A stretch of 64,000 nt of DNA from Perognathus longimembris pacificus (Eukaryota > Chordata > Mammalia > Rodentia > Heteromyidae): contig NC_063171.1 of assembly GCF_023159225.1 (NCBI RefSeq), positions 7,489,886-7,553,885 of the forward strand, given 5' to 3'. Within the stretch, counting starts at the first letter, position 1. Each line of letters opens with the position of its first letter. The position numbers and the translations under genes are program-made. Below, one piece after another: positions 46,871-57,334 of the stretch. The notes beneath the pieces were generated by a model. That model worked only from the letters and a program-made list of their open reading frames with translations, did not search any database and had not been told where the DNA came from.

Positions 46871-46884
46871 TATCATTGTTTTTT

Positions 46885-48639
46885 CTACAATAACATTGAG
46901 CAAGGTCAAAGGTATAGGTGTGTATAGTCAGACATGAGTTTTTTTGTGTTGTTTTCAGTGTTTGTGCCTGAAAATTTCCAGTATTCTGAAAAGATATAGA
47001 AAAGTAAAACTAGTAAAAATGTTACTTCTATTTTCATAATTTGGTTTCCATATATTTAATATATAGACAAATATTTTTATTACTACTTTATATATACTGC
47101 AAAAGTAAGTTAGAAATTTCAGAAATGAGTTTTTATTTTTACTCATGTGGAAGGGACACAGTCTTGGAAGAAACTTTGATATAATGTACAGAAATTTTGC
47201 TCAAGTTTGCTATTTTACTTTGGAAATGTGAATCAATGAAATATGATCTAATCATATTTTGGATTAATTATTATTGTGATGACAGAAACATCAGAAACTT
47301 AGTAATGCTATTTTTAAAAATTATTCTTTGGCCACATGATCACTAAAATATCTTAAACTTTAACCTAGATCATTGTAAGAAATATAACTATCACTCATAC
47401 AAATTTTGCCTACTTAAAACTTTCACTGAAGTGACTCTATATCTCTATTGTTAGGATTGGTTACACAAAGAAAGGAAGAGTCCTCCTCAACCCTCATTAT
47501 CATATTTCCTAAGGGAAAATTTTGTAACATAAATTATAGAAGAAATTCTAATGACAGTTCTACACACAAGTGGTGTTTGCTTTTGCTAGTTTGAAGTAAG
47601 GTATGTTGTGGGTCATCTTGCTTTCTTCAATTGTTTTGTTGGTAATAACCTATTTAAAAGAAAACTGAAGTGCAATATTCTCCAATAATTATATTTTAAG
47701 AAAACAATTTTAATTGTGTGAAGTTTCAGATCTGTTTATGCTATATTTTTGCCTATTAGCTAATGGTATTTTTCTCTATATAGTTGAAACTTGAAGTAAT
47801 TATTTTCTGAGCAGCAAAGCTTCCTGTACAGTTCAGTTGTCACTCACCATAGGCAAAATAATATGTTGGAAATAACTATGTTCCATTTCCAGTAGGAGGT
47901 TAATGGTAGTCACACATCCCTATGATGATTCTCACATGTTTAGTGCTCATAATTACATGTCCTTCAGATTAATAAGGAAAGTTATGGAAGTCCTTCCTCA
48001 TTAATATATTGTTAACAAAATGTACCTCTCATTCTTAAATCTCAAATACTTGGTTTAGTTATGCTTATTAAGAAGTAGAATGACTGTACCTTTATTGAAC
48101 AAATTTAAACTTCCAATTACAAAATTTAAGAAAAATATATTCCTAATTTTTGGTGGATGCATATAGACTATGTAATTTTTTTGAAAAATCAAGTCATGCA
48201 TAAATAAAAATGCTATTAATGTATTTCATACAGTTCATGTTTTTAAAAATGACAAATTCATAGGTGCTTGTAAAAATACTCATTTAATGTGGGAACATTT
48301 ACTCATGAAAATATATTTTCCAGAATCAAGTATGCTTTATCTGTGTTCTTATACATGCTACTTTATTTTCAGTGTGTTAATATGTACAGGTGTAGGCAAA
48401 TAATTAATAATGTTTTGAATCATTATCACTTGGGAATTTATATGACAATATTTTTGAATCATTTTCATCTACTCAGTAATCATCCTCCATTAACTACCCA
48501 ACAGACAAGAATTTGGTAGTTCTTATAATTTTTGTATGACACTTTATGATTTCAATATGTTGCCAATAAAGATTTATTTTGTCCAAAGTATGGGCCCAGT
48601 CTTTGGGAGGGAAAAATACTCCCAAACTATTCATTGCTA
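46885..48639. other. 5' intergenic region of OR copy 3, first part
   Basis: OR-unit backbone. 47450-47900 aligns by eye with 30725-31200 ('attgttaggattggtt...', 'acacaagtggtgtttgcttt'). 48100-48300 aligns with 31500-31720. No gene recognised. Confidence 0.6.
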
Positions 48640-48745
48640 AAATTTCTCTTAGTCTTGAAACAGCCCACACATGAACTTATAATCCTAATGCCTCATCCTC
48701 TTGAGTGATGGTGTTATAGGTGTGCACTATCACATGTGCTACCAC
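48640..48745 (-). mobile_element. B1-like SINE fragment
   Basis: 'atcctcttgagtgatggtgt ... taggtgtgcactatcaca' is a reverse B1/7SL-like head with no clear tail. Confidence 0.5.
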
Positions 48746-48764
48746 AGCAAGGACTCTCACCTAA

Positions 48765-49035
48765 TGCTATTAATTTTTTTATTGTCAAGATGATGTACAG
48801 AGGGGTTACAGTTACATGCTTAAGGTAGTGAATACATATACATTCCTTGTCATACCTGTTGCCCCCTTCCTCATTTTCCCCCTCCTTCCCTCCCCTCAAC
48901 CCCTCAACCCATCCCCTTCACTTTTTAAATTTTTTTTTCAAAAAATGATCTTCCCCTTGATGTACATTGTTAATCTAGTCTTACAATGCTTATGGCCTCT
49001 CATTATTAACCGTAAAACAATTCCTTCCCGATCAG

Positions 49036-49098
<63 letters not shown>

Positions 49099-49745
49099 TT
49101 CTTTTGCTTAGTGTAATCTGTTTCTTCTTTTTCTCTAACTTCTTCCCTCCTCCCTTGCTTAGTTTGTTCTCATCATGTGTCCATTGCAGCTATTGGGCCC
49201 TTTCTACTGTATTCCCCCCCCCACACCAATTTCCCATTCATTCTGTGCCCTCCTCCCAGCTACTTTCATATGTGCACATGTTCACACCTTGTGTGAGATA
49301 AAGGGTATAGGGTCCTTTAAATTCTCTAAAACTAATTATGAAGAAGTCCTTTGCTTCCTTATCTTTGGAATTCTTTAGAGCCTGGATATTAATTCATGTA
49401 AATATGAATTAGTATTTTTTTTTAACTTTTTGTTGCCTTTCTCCCAAGACTGATCTTTATTTGGCCTCCCTGTGAATCGGTACCTTGGGACTTGCTTTCT
49501 TTGTCATGTCTCTTTGATATTTATTTCTAACACCCACATATCAGGGAGACTATGCATTGTTGGTCTCCATGTTCTAGGCTCATCTTGCTCAACATGATTT
49601 GTTCTAGACCTGTCCATTTCCCTGTGAATGCCATCATTTTATCATTTCTAATAGCTGTGTAGAGTTCCATTGTGTACAGGACTACATTTTTGGGGGGTCC
49701 ATACATCTGTAGTGGAGCATCTGGGTTGTTTCTATGTCTTTATTA
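48765..49745 (-). mobile_element. L1 3' end, minus strand
   Basis: Reverse L1 3' UTR: 'ttattgtcaagatgatgtac', 'aggggttacagttacatgct', C-rich block. It contains a (TA)n tract (49040-49093) and then the end of ORF2 ('ggagcatctgggttgtttct' near 49720). The 49500-49740 part is closest to the L1 C type of 3' region. Confidence 0.7.
49040..49093. repeat. (TA)n microsatellite
   Basis: Pure TA run of about 27 units within the L1 3' UTR. Confidence 0.95.
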
Positions 49746-49769
49746 TTTTTAATTTTTAAATTTGTTTTA

Positions 49770-49995
49770 CTGGTCTTGAAGCTAGAAGTCAACCTATGTA
49801 CTGTACTGTCCCTACTTTTTGTTCAAAGCTATTAGTCTATCATGTGAATGACAGCTCCACTTCCATTTATTTGGAGATTAATAGGAAATAAGAGTGTCAT
49901 GGACTTTTCTACTAAGCTGGCATTGAACCATGGACCTCATATCTCAACCTCCTATTTATGATTATAGGCATGAGCCACCAGTGCCTGTCTTTCCC
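49770..49995 (-). mobile_element. Composite SINE, old
   Basis: Minus-strand B1/ID-like SINE ending in 'taggcatgagccaccagtgc', heavily mutated. Confidence 0.65.
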
Positions 49996-51312
49996 TAGTA
50001 CTATTAGTATTCTTACTTAAATTTTATAGGGGAAAAAGGATGCAGATTATAATTTCATACCATTCACTTAAAAGTATGTATAATTTGTACTATTTATTTT
50101 ATGTATCTTAATTAATGAAAACATTCAGAATTTGCACTAAGAAAAATAAAAAAGGAGACTATGGAATATTCCTTTTCTTTTTATTTTGTGACCTAGACTT
50201 TACCTGTGACATTTCTATACAAGGTGTGTTGTTAAAATAATTTGTTTAGGAGGTAAGAGAAAAAAATGTCAAATAATATTAATTTTCAGTCTTTAGATTT
50301 TTTCAGTCAATAGTGTGACTTTGTGAGCTACTAAGATGAATTCTTATGTTCTCATTTAGAAGTATGTATTTGAGTTTTATACTCTTAGCTATGCAGGAGG
50401 CTGAGATCCCCTGGGCCATATTACAAAGCTATCCTGGATAGAAAAACTTCCAGACTTCATTTTCAAAAACCCAGCAAAATGAAAATGTTGAAAGGTGTGA
50501 TATTGATAATGACACATTGTATTTATAAACTGATTTGTTGATTCACAATTGCTTGGTGCAAATAATTAAAGATAAAAAGCTAGGCTAAATACATGGCTCA
50601 AGTGGGAGAGAACCAGCCAAGAAAATATGCCAAATAAATATTGGTCCTTGAGTTCAAATCCCTGTACCAGAAAAAAATGAAATCATAGAAGTACTTCATA
50701 CTTACTGCTTCCAAATAGAGATATTTTCAACAAATGACATACCAGTCCTATATTCTGTTACTCCATATTTTTATTTCTTATGCTTATATTAACTGCTACT
50801 ACTTACTAAAAGAAATATCTCGATGTATATGCCCATAAATAGCCTATATTAATTATCTATATAAGTTTGTAACTGTATTAAAACACATGCATTTTGCAAA
50901 CATCTAAAATATAGAATAAGATAAATAATAGACAATGTTCACCTTAATTACTTAATATTCAGACAGTGCAATCTGTACACACAAAGGTGGCACAGTCAGA
51001 ATGAAGCAAGTGCCTGTCTGCATATGAGAAATCCACCATTAGCTTCCACTAACTATAAAATTCAACAATGTTACATGCTTGATAATGATTGTTAGGGGGA
51101 ACTTCTAGTTACAGCAAAGAGTTTCTTTATGAAAAGAAGGGTGAAGGAGAGTAAAAATATCACGAGTGCAGCAAATGTTTGAAATGGACGCTGTAGAACG
51201 TGAACTCCCAAGTAAAGTTAGCTAACAATCTCATCAGTTATCTACATAGTCTTTATGTAGAGTTTCTCCATTTTTGGGTTCCTTCGTTTTTTACCCTAAC
51301 CCATGCTTTTCG
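49996..51312. other. 5' intergenic region of OR copy 3, proximal part
   Basis: Contains a degraded SINE in two pieces (about 50365-50480 and 50570-50680). From 50690 on, the sequence pairs with 32100-32700 upstream of the pseudogene ('tgaaacaagtgcctatctg' against 'tgaagcaagtgcctgtctgc' near 51003). This strong proximal conservation may include promoter or a 5' exon, but no element is identified. Confidence 0.55.
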
Positions 51313-51327
51313 GCTTTGTTCCCTCAG
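51313..51327 (+). promoter_or_regulatory. Putative splice acceptor of OR copy 3 coding exon
   Basis: 'ctttgttccctcag', a good polypyrimidine-AG with AG at 51326-51327, 23 bp before the ATG at 51351. The best of the three acceptors. Confidence 0.75.
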
Positions 51328-51350
51328 AAAGACTACTGTGGAAAAAAGAG

Positions 51351-52277
51351 ATGGACCTCTACAACCTTACAACGGTGACTCAGTTCTTACTGCTTAGACT
51401 CTCTGACCTCCCTGAGGTGCGGTACTCCCTCTTTGTGGCATTTGTCATTATCTATCAGATCACCTTGGTGGGTAATGGGGCCATCCTCCTGGCCATTGGT
51501 ATAGAACAAAAGCTTCACACTCCCATGTATTTCCTGTTAGCAAATTTGTCCCTGTTAGACATATTTTGTCCTTCAACTACAGTTCCCAAGATGCTTCAGA
51601 ATCTCTTGACAGAGGACCACAGCATTTCCTTTGTTGGGTGTGCTTTACAGCTTTATATCCTGGTGGCCCTACTTGGAACTGAAGTCTTCCTGCTCACTGT
51701 CATGGCTTATGACCGGTATGTGGCAATATGTTTTCCGCTTCGTTACACCCTCATCATGACGCATGTTCGATGTGTGCAGTTGCTGATTGGGACCTGGGCA
51801 GCTGGTTTTCTCAACTCTCTTCTCCACACAATGACCACCTTCAGCCTGTCTTTCTGCAAGTTTAATCGTGTTAACCAGTACTACTGCGATATCCCACCAG
51901 TGGTGTCTCTATCTTGTTCTTCCACTTATATGGCAGAAATGGTACTTTTAGTGGTTGGAGGTATCTTTGGGACTGGAGCCTTCCTGACCACCTTGATTTC
52001 CTATACATATATCATCTTCACTATCCTGAAGATCCAGTCAGTGGAAGGAAAGCGCAAAGCCTTCTCCACATGTGCCTCCCACCTCATTGTGGTTTGTTTG
52101 TTCTATGGCACTGTCATCTTTAACTACATCCGCCCCTCTTCCAATCAACATTCCCCTGCCAGAGATAGACTCATCTCCATGTTATATGGGGTAATGACTC
52201 CAGTGTTAAACCCCATAATCTACAGCCTGCGAAACACAGAAGTTAAAGGAGCTCTCAGAAGATTGTTATGTTTCTGA
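51351..52277 (+). CDS. Olfactory receptor, class II, intact (copy 3)
   Basis: 308-aa seven-TM odorant receptor, single coding exon. Hallmarks: NLT at 5-7, GN at 41-42, LHTPMYF at 55-61, MAYDRYVAIC at 118-127, CDIPP at 179-183, KAFSTCASH at 236-244, and PVLNPIIYSLRN at 284-295; Cys97 and Cys179 present. The frame extends upstream to an ATG at 51303, but that codon lies before the splice acceptor, so ATG 51351 is chosen. It is collinear with copy 1 (247 of 308 identical by hand count). Differences concentrate in EL2/TM5-side residues and the third extracellular loop (RPSSNQHSPA against RRSSSQNALA), plausible for different odorant tuning. It shares MDLYNL and STTVPK-type segments more closely with the pseudogene. 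Confidence 0.95.
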   Translation: MDLYNLTTVTQFLLLRLSDLPEVRYSLFVAFVIIYQITLVGNGAILLAIGIEQKLHTPMYFLLANLSLLDIFCPSTTVPKMLQNLLTEDHSISFVGCALQLYILVALLGTEVFLLTVMAYDRYVAICFPLRYTLIMTHVRCVQLLIGTWAAGFLNSLLHTMTTFSLSFCKFNRVNQYYCDIPPVVSLSCSSTYMAEMVLLVVGGIFGTGAFLTTLISYTYIIFTILKIQSVEGKRKAFSTCASHLIVVCLFYGTVIFNYIRPSSNQHSPARDRLISMLYGVMTPVLNPIIYSLRNTEVKGALRRLLCF

Positions 52278-52446
52278 GCATGGTTACAGGATGGAATATT
52301 AAAAGTGACTAAATTTTGCCTTAAAGCTCACCACTTCCCACTGAGTATGTAACCAGATAATTATCTTGTCACAAAGCTACCACTTATTCTCTTTTTCTTC
52401 CATCTCTAGAAAGGGGAATATTTTATATACAGACCATTACTTATGT

Positions 52447-52452
52447 AATAAA
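52447..52452 (+). terminator. Possible polyadenylation signal of OR copy 3
   Basis: AATAAA about 170 bp after the stop codon. The pseudogene has an AATAAA at the matching place (near 33829). Copy 1 has lost it ('ctagtatacc'). OR 3' UTRs can be longer, so its use is uncertain. Confidence 0.4.
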
Positions 52453-52734
52453 AAACTTTGGTCTTCAATTATCTATTTTCTACCACACATTTTCCTAGCT
52501 CTAGGCATCCCATTTGCATTTGAATTACAACTCCAAGTTCCCATTCTGCTGATGACATTTACTATGTGTTCATTGTCTACATTTTGATTCTCAATTAACA
52601 TGTGGCACTGTGCATTTCCTCTGTGTCTTATATTCCAGTTTTTACTAATTGTTGTGTCCACACAGCTACAGAAATGTCTATATATCACTGAATTTTCTTT
52701 ATATTTTCTCCTTTAGATTGTTACTGATTTCATT
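52453..52734. other. 3' flank of OR copy 3
   Basis: Aligned with 33840-34095 and 13090-13330; non-coding. Confidence 0.6.
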
Positions 52735-52747
52735 CATGTTCAATCTT

Positions 52748-52953
52748 TTTTTTTTTTTTTTGGCCAGTCGTGGGCCTTAGACTCAGGGCCTGAGCACTGT
52801 CCCTGGCTTCTTCCCGCTCAAGGCTAGCACTCTGTCACTTGAGCCACAGCGCCGCTTCTGGCCGTTTTCTGTATATGTGGTGCTGGGGAATCGAACCTAG
52901 GGCCTCGTGTATCCGAGGCAGGCACTCTTGCCACTAGGCTATATCCCCAGCCC
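52748..52953 (-). mobile_element. Young ID-like SINE
   Basis: Reverse of the element at 37802, with T-run tail at the left. A TSD, catgttcaatcttt, flanks it (52735 and 52954-52967). The pseudogene unit shows the unoccupied site 'catgttcaatcttttcaaat' near 34086, so the SINE arrived after the copy 2/copy 3 duplication. Confidence 0.92.
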
Positions 52954-52967
52954 CATGTTCAATCTTT

Positions 52968-54449
52968 GCAAATTACATTTCTTAAGTCATGTTCAAATTA
53001 CAGTTTATTATGTGACTCAAACTAGACTGTAAGCACTTTGAGGTAGTTTGTTTTGTTATCAATTACATTTGACCAAACTTTCATCATGCGGCATGGGCCA
53101 CTACACAATTCTGACAGCTGTAATCATAATAGGGCAGGTTAATTATTTGTTATTTGATTTGAGATGGAGCTACAGAATCCCTAAAAACTTGAAATTTAAA
53201 TGACATTGTAATAGTGTATTATTTATGGTAATACTACTCTAAGTTTAACATTTGCTTTATTTTAATTTCTTCATTTATTCTCAATAATTGAGTGTATCTC
53301 TGGTATGAAATAATCAAATCTTTATTACATAAACAGTCACATCTTTTAAATGTAAAGTTGAATAAAGTCTATAAAATTCAAGCAATTCTTCATTTTAGAT
53401 ATTTAATAGTTTAATGTTTATTTCATATATCTCCACTTATATGAAACTATCTTTTATATGTTAGTGTTATATCTGCAATACTCAAATTATAATTTAATTT
53501 TGTTCTTTCAGTAACAATGTGGCTCTCATTGGGTCAATCATAAATCAGGCCTTGACAAAGACTAGAAAAAACTTTCAGACAATGTAAAAGCAATATAAAA
53601 CTGCCATACTTACATATTTGGCATTAAACTTAGTTAATTCTAGTATTTTCTCTTTGCTGTTGTCAAGATAAAAGTCAGGACCTTTTTCTGGCTAAGCAAG
53701 CACTCAACCATTTGATCTATCACTCAATTTACAATTTTTTTTCTTCAGAAGTTTTGTGCTAATTTTGTTTAATAAAAGAAAAATTTTAATTGAGAAAATC
53801 TTGGAGTATCTGACAGAAATAGAGGTATTTGGGATTAACAAGCAAGTTGTTCAAGGACTCTGAATGAAACAGTAGAACATATATCTGCATTTTATTTCCC
53901 TGTACTGCCAATGAAAATTTGAAAGCAATGGTTCAAACAAGTAATACATTTAGAAATAGCATTGAAAAAAGTAGCAATTAGGTCAATCTCAAATGCATAC
54001 ATAAACATTTTGTAAGTATCAGACTTAAACTCCTCATACATGGTTTTGAATGACTAAGTGGACTCACATACATTATGAATGGTTAGAATGTAATAACATA
54101 AGGAAGGTATAATGTCATATTGATCTATTCATAAATCTTAATAATAGGAAAAAAAGGATATGTAAATCTCTAAAACCAACTGTAAATTTTTTATCAGTTA
54201 ATCTGATATGACTAATAGGATGAAATTTTATTTTTTTAAATATCCATTAAATATGTTGTTCTCAGAGGGTATACCACATATTCAATACATAAGAACAAAT
54301 AGTACACTTGATCTTATCACAAAGGCCAAGAAAGGATGAAATGTTTTATAAGGAATAAATTTGGATGAATTAATTTATGTAATTTTAAGATTAATCATAG
54401 GAAAAATGAACAGGAATATGATTCCTTCTAACACTAAGTTTTGTGCATG
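52968..54449. other. 3' flank of OR copy 3, distal part
   Basis: OR-unit backbone, aligned with 34100-34440 and 34690-34890. About 53500-54200 is unmatched in the pseudogene unit, but its start resembles 13890-14140 of the copy 1 flank ('aacaatgtggc', 'tcagtaataaatca'). Non-coding. Confidence 0.6.
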
Positions 54450-54660
54450 TGCTCATCCTGGGGCCTGGGAGCTATCTATGAACATTTTAATTGAAGGTTA
54501 GCACTTTATCATTTGAGCTAAAAGCTGTACTTCTTTTTGGTGGTTAAATGGAGATCAGAGAGTCCTACAGACTTTTTTGTCCTGTTTGGATTTGAATTGC
54601 ACTCCACAGAATGTGCTCCCTGAGTAGATAGAGTTACGAGTATGAGCCATGTGCTTGGCT
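54450..54660 (-). mobile_element. Composite SINE shared by three units
   Basis: Third copy of the insertion seen at 27565 and 34895; more mutated. Confidence 0.7.
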
Positions 54661-54705
54661 ACATTTAACTTTAGAGTCTAGAAAGAACAAAGTTGCCCGT
54701 TTTTA

Positions 54706-57163
54706 AAAAATTATTTCTTAAACAGCTTTATTGAAGTATATTTGTACATCTCAACTGTAAGTATTCAAACTTTACAATATGAAAATTTTCATTTTTTGTA
54801 GTACTGGAGATTGAATCCAGGGCCTCCTGAATGCTAAGCAATTGCTCTACATTTGAGATATTATGCTGCCAGTGCTGAAAAGTTTTGATGTATGTCCGAA
54901 CCTGTGAATCAAAACCACTACAAAAATAATAAACAAATCTGTCACCCCTCCAAATGAGTCCTCTTGCCCTTTTATAATCCAGCCCAGTTTTCATCTCAGA
55001 AGAGGCTGGGTGACTTGTTCTTTTCCTTTAGTTTCATGATGAATTTCCAGTACCTTTCCAGGATTACTCAATTTTTATTTTGTTATCTCCATGCTAAACA
55101 AGACTATTGTAACACAAAGGAGTAAATGTACAGCTGTCATTAGAATAAAGTGGAAAACTGAACTACATATATATTAAGAAGCTAGTAATCTTGTCAGAAA
55201 CTTTGAGCCATATTCCTCACAGCAGACTGTATAAAAGCCTCTAATAGATTCATATAAGAAGGGAATTTATCTTGTATGGAATTTCTGGCACACTATCCTT
55301 TCCTCCTTATCTCCTGAGCAGGAGAAATGTAAAGACTCTCTATCCCCAAATTCTGAGCTCCAGACCAGACTCTACTCTTGCTGTTGGTGCCAGAATAGTA
55401 TTTTTTTTTAAATTTTTATTGTCAAACTGATGTACGGAGAGGTTACAGTTTCATACATCAGGCATTGGATACATTTTTTCTACTGTTACCTCCTTCCTCA
55501 TCCCCCCTCCCACATCCCCCTTTCCCTCTCCTCCCATGAGTTGGTCAGTTGATTTACACCAAACAGTTTTGCAAGTATTGCTTTTGTAGTCGTTTGTCTT
55601 TTCATCCTGTGTCTCTTGATTTTGGTATTTCCTTTCATTTTCCTAGTTCTAATACCAGTATATACAGTTTCCAATGTACTCAGATAAGATACAGTGATAG
55701 TGCAAATACAACCACAGGAAGGGGATACAAGAGGATCATCAACAATAGAAGCTATGGTTTCACATGGCATGTTGAAAGTAATTACAACAGTGATATAACA
55801 CTCGTTTCCATAACATGGAGTTCATTTCACTTAGCATCATCTTATGTGTTCATAAGGGTATAGCTATTGGGCTCTTGTGATCCTCTGCTGTGACTTGCCT
55901 AAACCTGCGCTAATTATTCCCTATGAGGGAGACCATAGAGTCCATGGTGCTTCACTCACTGGGTCTGGCTCACTTCACTTAGTATTCTTTTTTCTAAGTC
56001 CTTCCATTTTCTTACAAATGGGGCAATGTCATTCTTTATTCTGATAGAGTCATAAAATTCCATTGTGTATATGTACCACATTTTCCTGATCCATTTGTCT
56101 ACTGCGGGGCATCTGGGTTGGTTCCATATTTTAGCTATGACAAATTGTGCTGCGATGGACATTGTTGTGCTGGTGGCTTTAGTGTGTTCTTGTTTGTGGT
56201 CTTCTGGGTAGAAGCCTCAAAGTGGGGCTGCTGGGTCATAGGGGAGCTCTATGTTTAGCCTTCTGAGGAATCTCTATACTGGTTGCCAGAGTGGCTGAAT
56301 CAGTTTACATTCCCACCAAGAATGAAGTAGGGTTCCCTTTTGGCCACATCCCCTCCACCAGTTGTTATTGTTAGTTTTCTTGATATATGACATTCTTACT
56401 GGGGTGAGATGGAATCTCAATGTTGTTTTGATTTGCATTTCTTTTATGGCCAGTGATGTAGAGCACTTTTTCATATGTCTCTTGGCCATTCTCATTTCCT
56501 CATCAGAGAAGTCTCTTTGTAAGTCTTTAGCCCACTTGTTGAGGCGGCTGTTGGTTCTTTGCGGTTTTGTTTTGGAGGAATGTAATTTTTTAGTGCTGGA
56601 GGGATTACAAAACCAAACTTCAAGCTGTATTATAAAGCTATAGTAATACAACAGCTTGGTATTGGCACCGGAACAGGCCTGAAGACCAATGGAACAGAAT
56701 TGAAGACCCAGAAATTAACTCACAGAACTATGCCTACTTAATCTTTGATAAAGGAGCTACAAAAATAGGATGGAAGAAAGATAGCTTCTTTCACAAATGG
56801 TGCTGGCAAAACTGGTTCAACACGTGCAAAAAACTAAAACTAGATCCTTATATATTACTGTGCACCAAAATCAATTCCTAATGGATCAAAGACCTTGTAA
56901 TTAAAACAGATACCCTGAAAACACTAAAAGGAGTAGGAGAACACTTGGGCTCCTTGGCACAGGACAGAATTTTCTTAACAAAGACCCAGAAATGCTACAA
57001 ATCAAAGAAAGGATGGACAAATGGGACTGCATCAAACTGCAGAGCTTCTGCAGGGCAAAGGACATAGCTTGCAAGATAAAAAGAAAGCCCACAGATTGGG
57101 AAAAGATCTTTACCGGCCATTCAAAGGACAAAGTCCTCATATCTAAAATATATGCAGAACTAA
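54706..57163 (-). mobile_element. L1 D, twin-primed with probable 3' transduction
   Basis: A 17-bp TSD, aaagttgcc(c/t)gttttta, flanks the whole block (54689-54705 and 57164-57180). Within it: 57163-56603 is ORF2 on the plus strand; 56597-55400 is the rest of ORF2 and the 3' UTR on the minus strand, with a T-rich (A-tail) stretch at 55398-55410; 55397-54706 is non-L1-D sequence (an ancient L1M-like 3' end with an embedded ID-like SINE at 54798-54876). The inverted part ends at ...AELK and the forward part starts at [10 protein letters not shown], adjacent ORF2 positions. On the minus strand an AATAAA lies about 20 bases before the left end. Confidence 0.75.
54798..54876 (-). mobile_element. 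ID-like SINE remnant inside the transduced segment
   Basis: 'ctggagattgaatccagggc ... tgctaagcaattgctctaca' is a reverse ID/tRNA-like SINE, with the box B and box A regions recognisable. Confidence 0.7.
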
Positions 57164-57180
57164 AAAGTTGCCTGTTTTTA

Positions 57181-57334
57181 TAACTTAGAAGTAAATGTAT
57201 TTGGAATATATGTAGTTTTACACATATGTGTCCATATTTGTTTATGGTGATTTGTTTTTTGTCTAGGCCTTTTCTCAAGGAGTAAGCAGGGAACTGCGGA
57301 CATTTCTGTTCTCCAAAGACCTGAGATATTTTAT
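57181..57334. other. OR-unit backbone
   Basis: Continues the unit interrupted by L1 D; aligned with 35165-35320 and 27815-27890 plus 28351-28430. Non-coding. Confidence 0.6.

Noticed and set aside
45755..46910. Many ORFs of 60-130 codons on both strands in GC-rich DNA
   Set aside because: This is the 5' UTR of L1 C; the frames overlap each other on both strands and show no motif.
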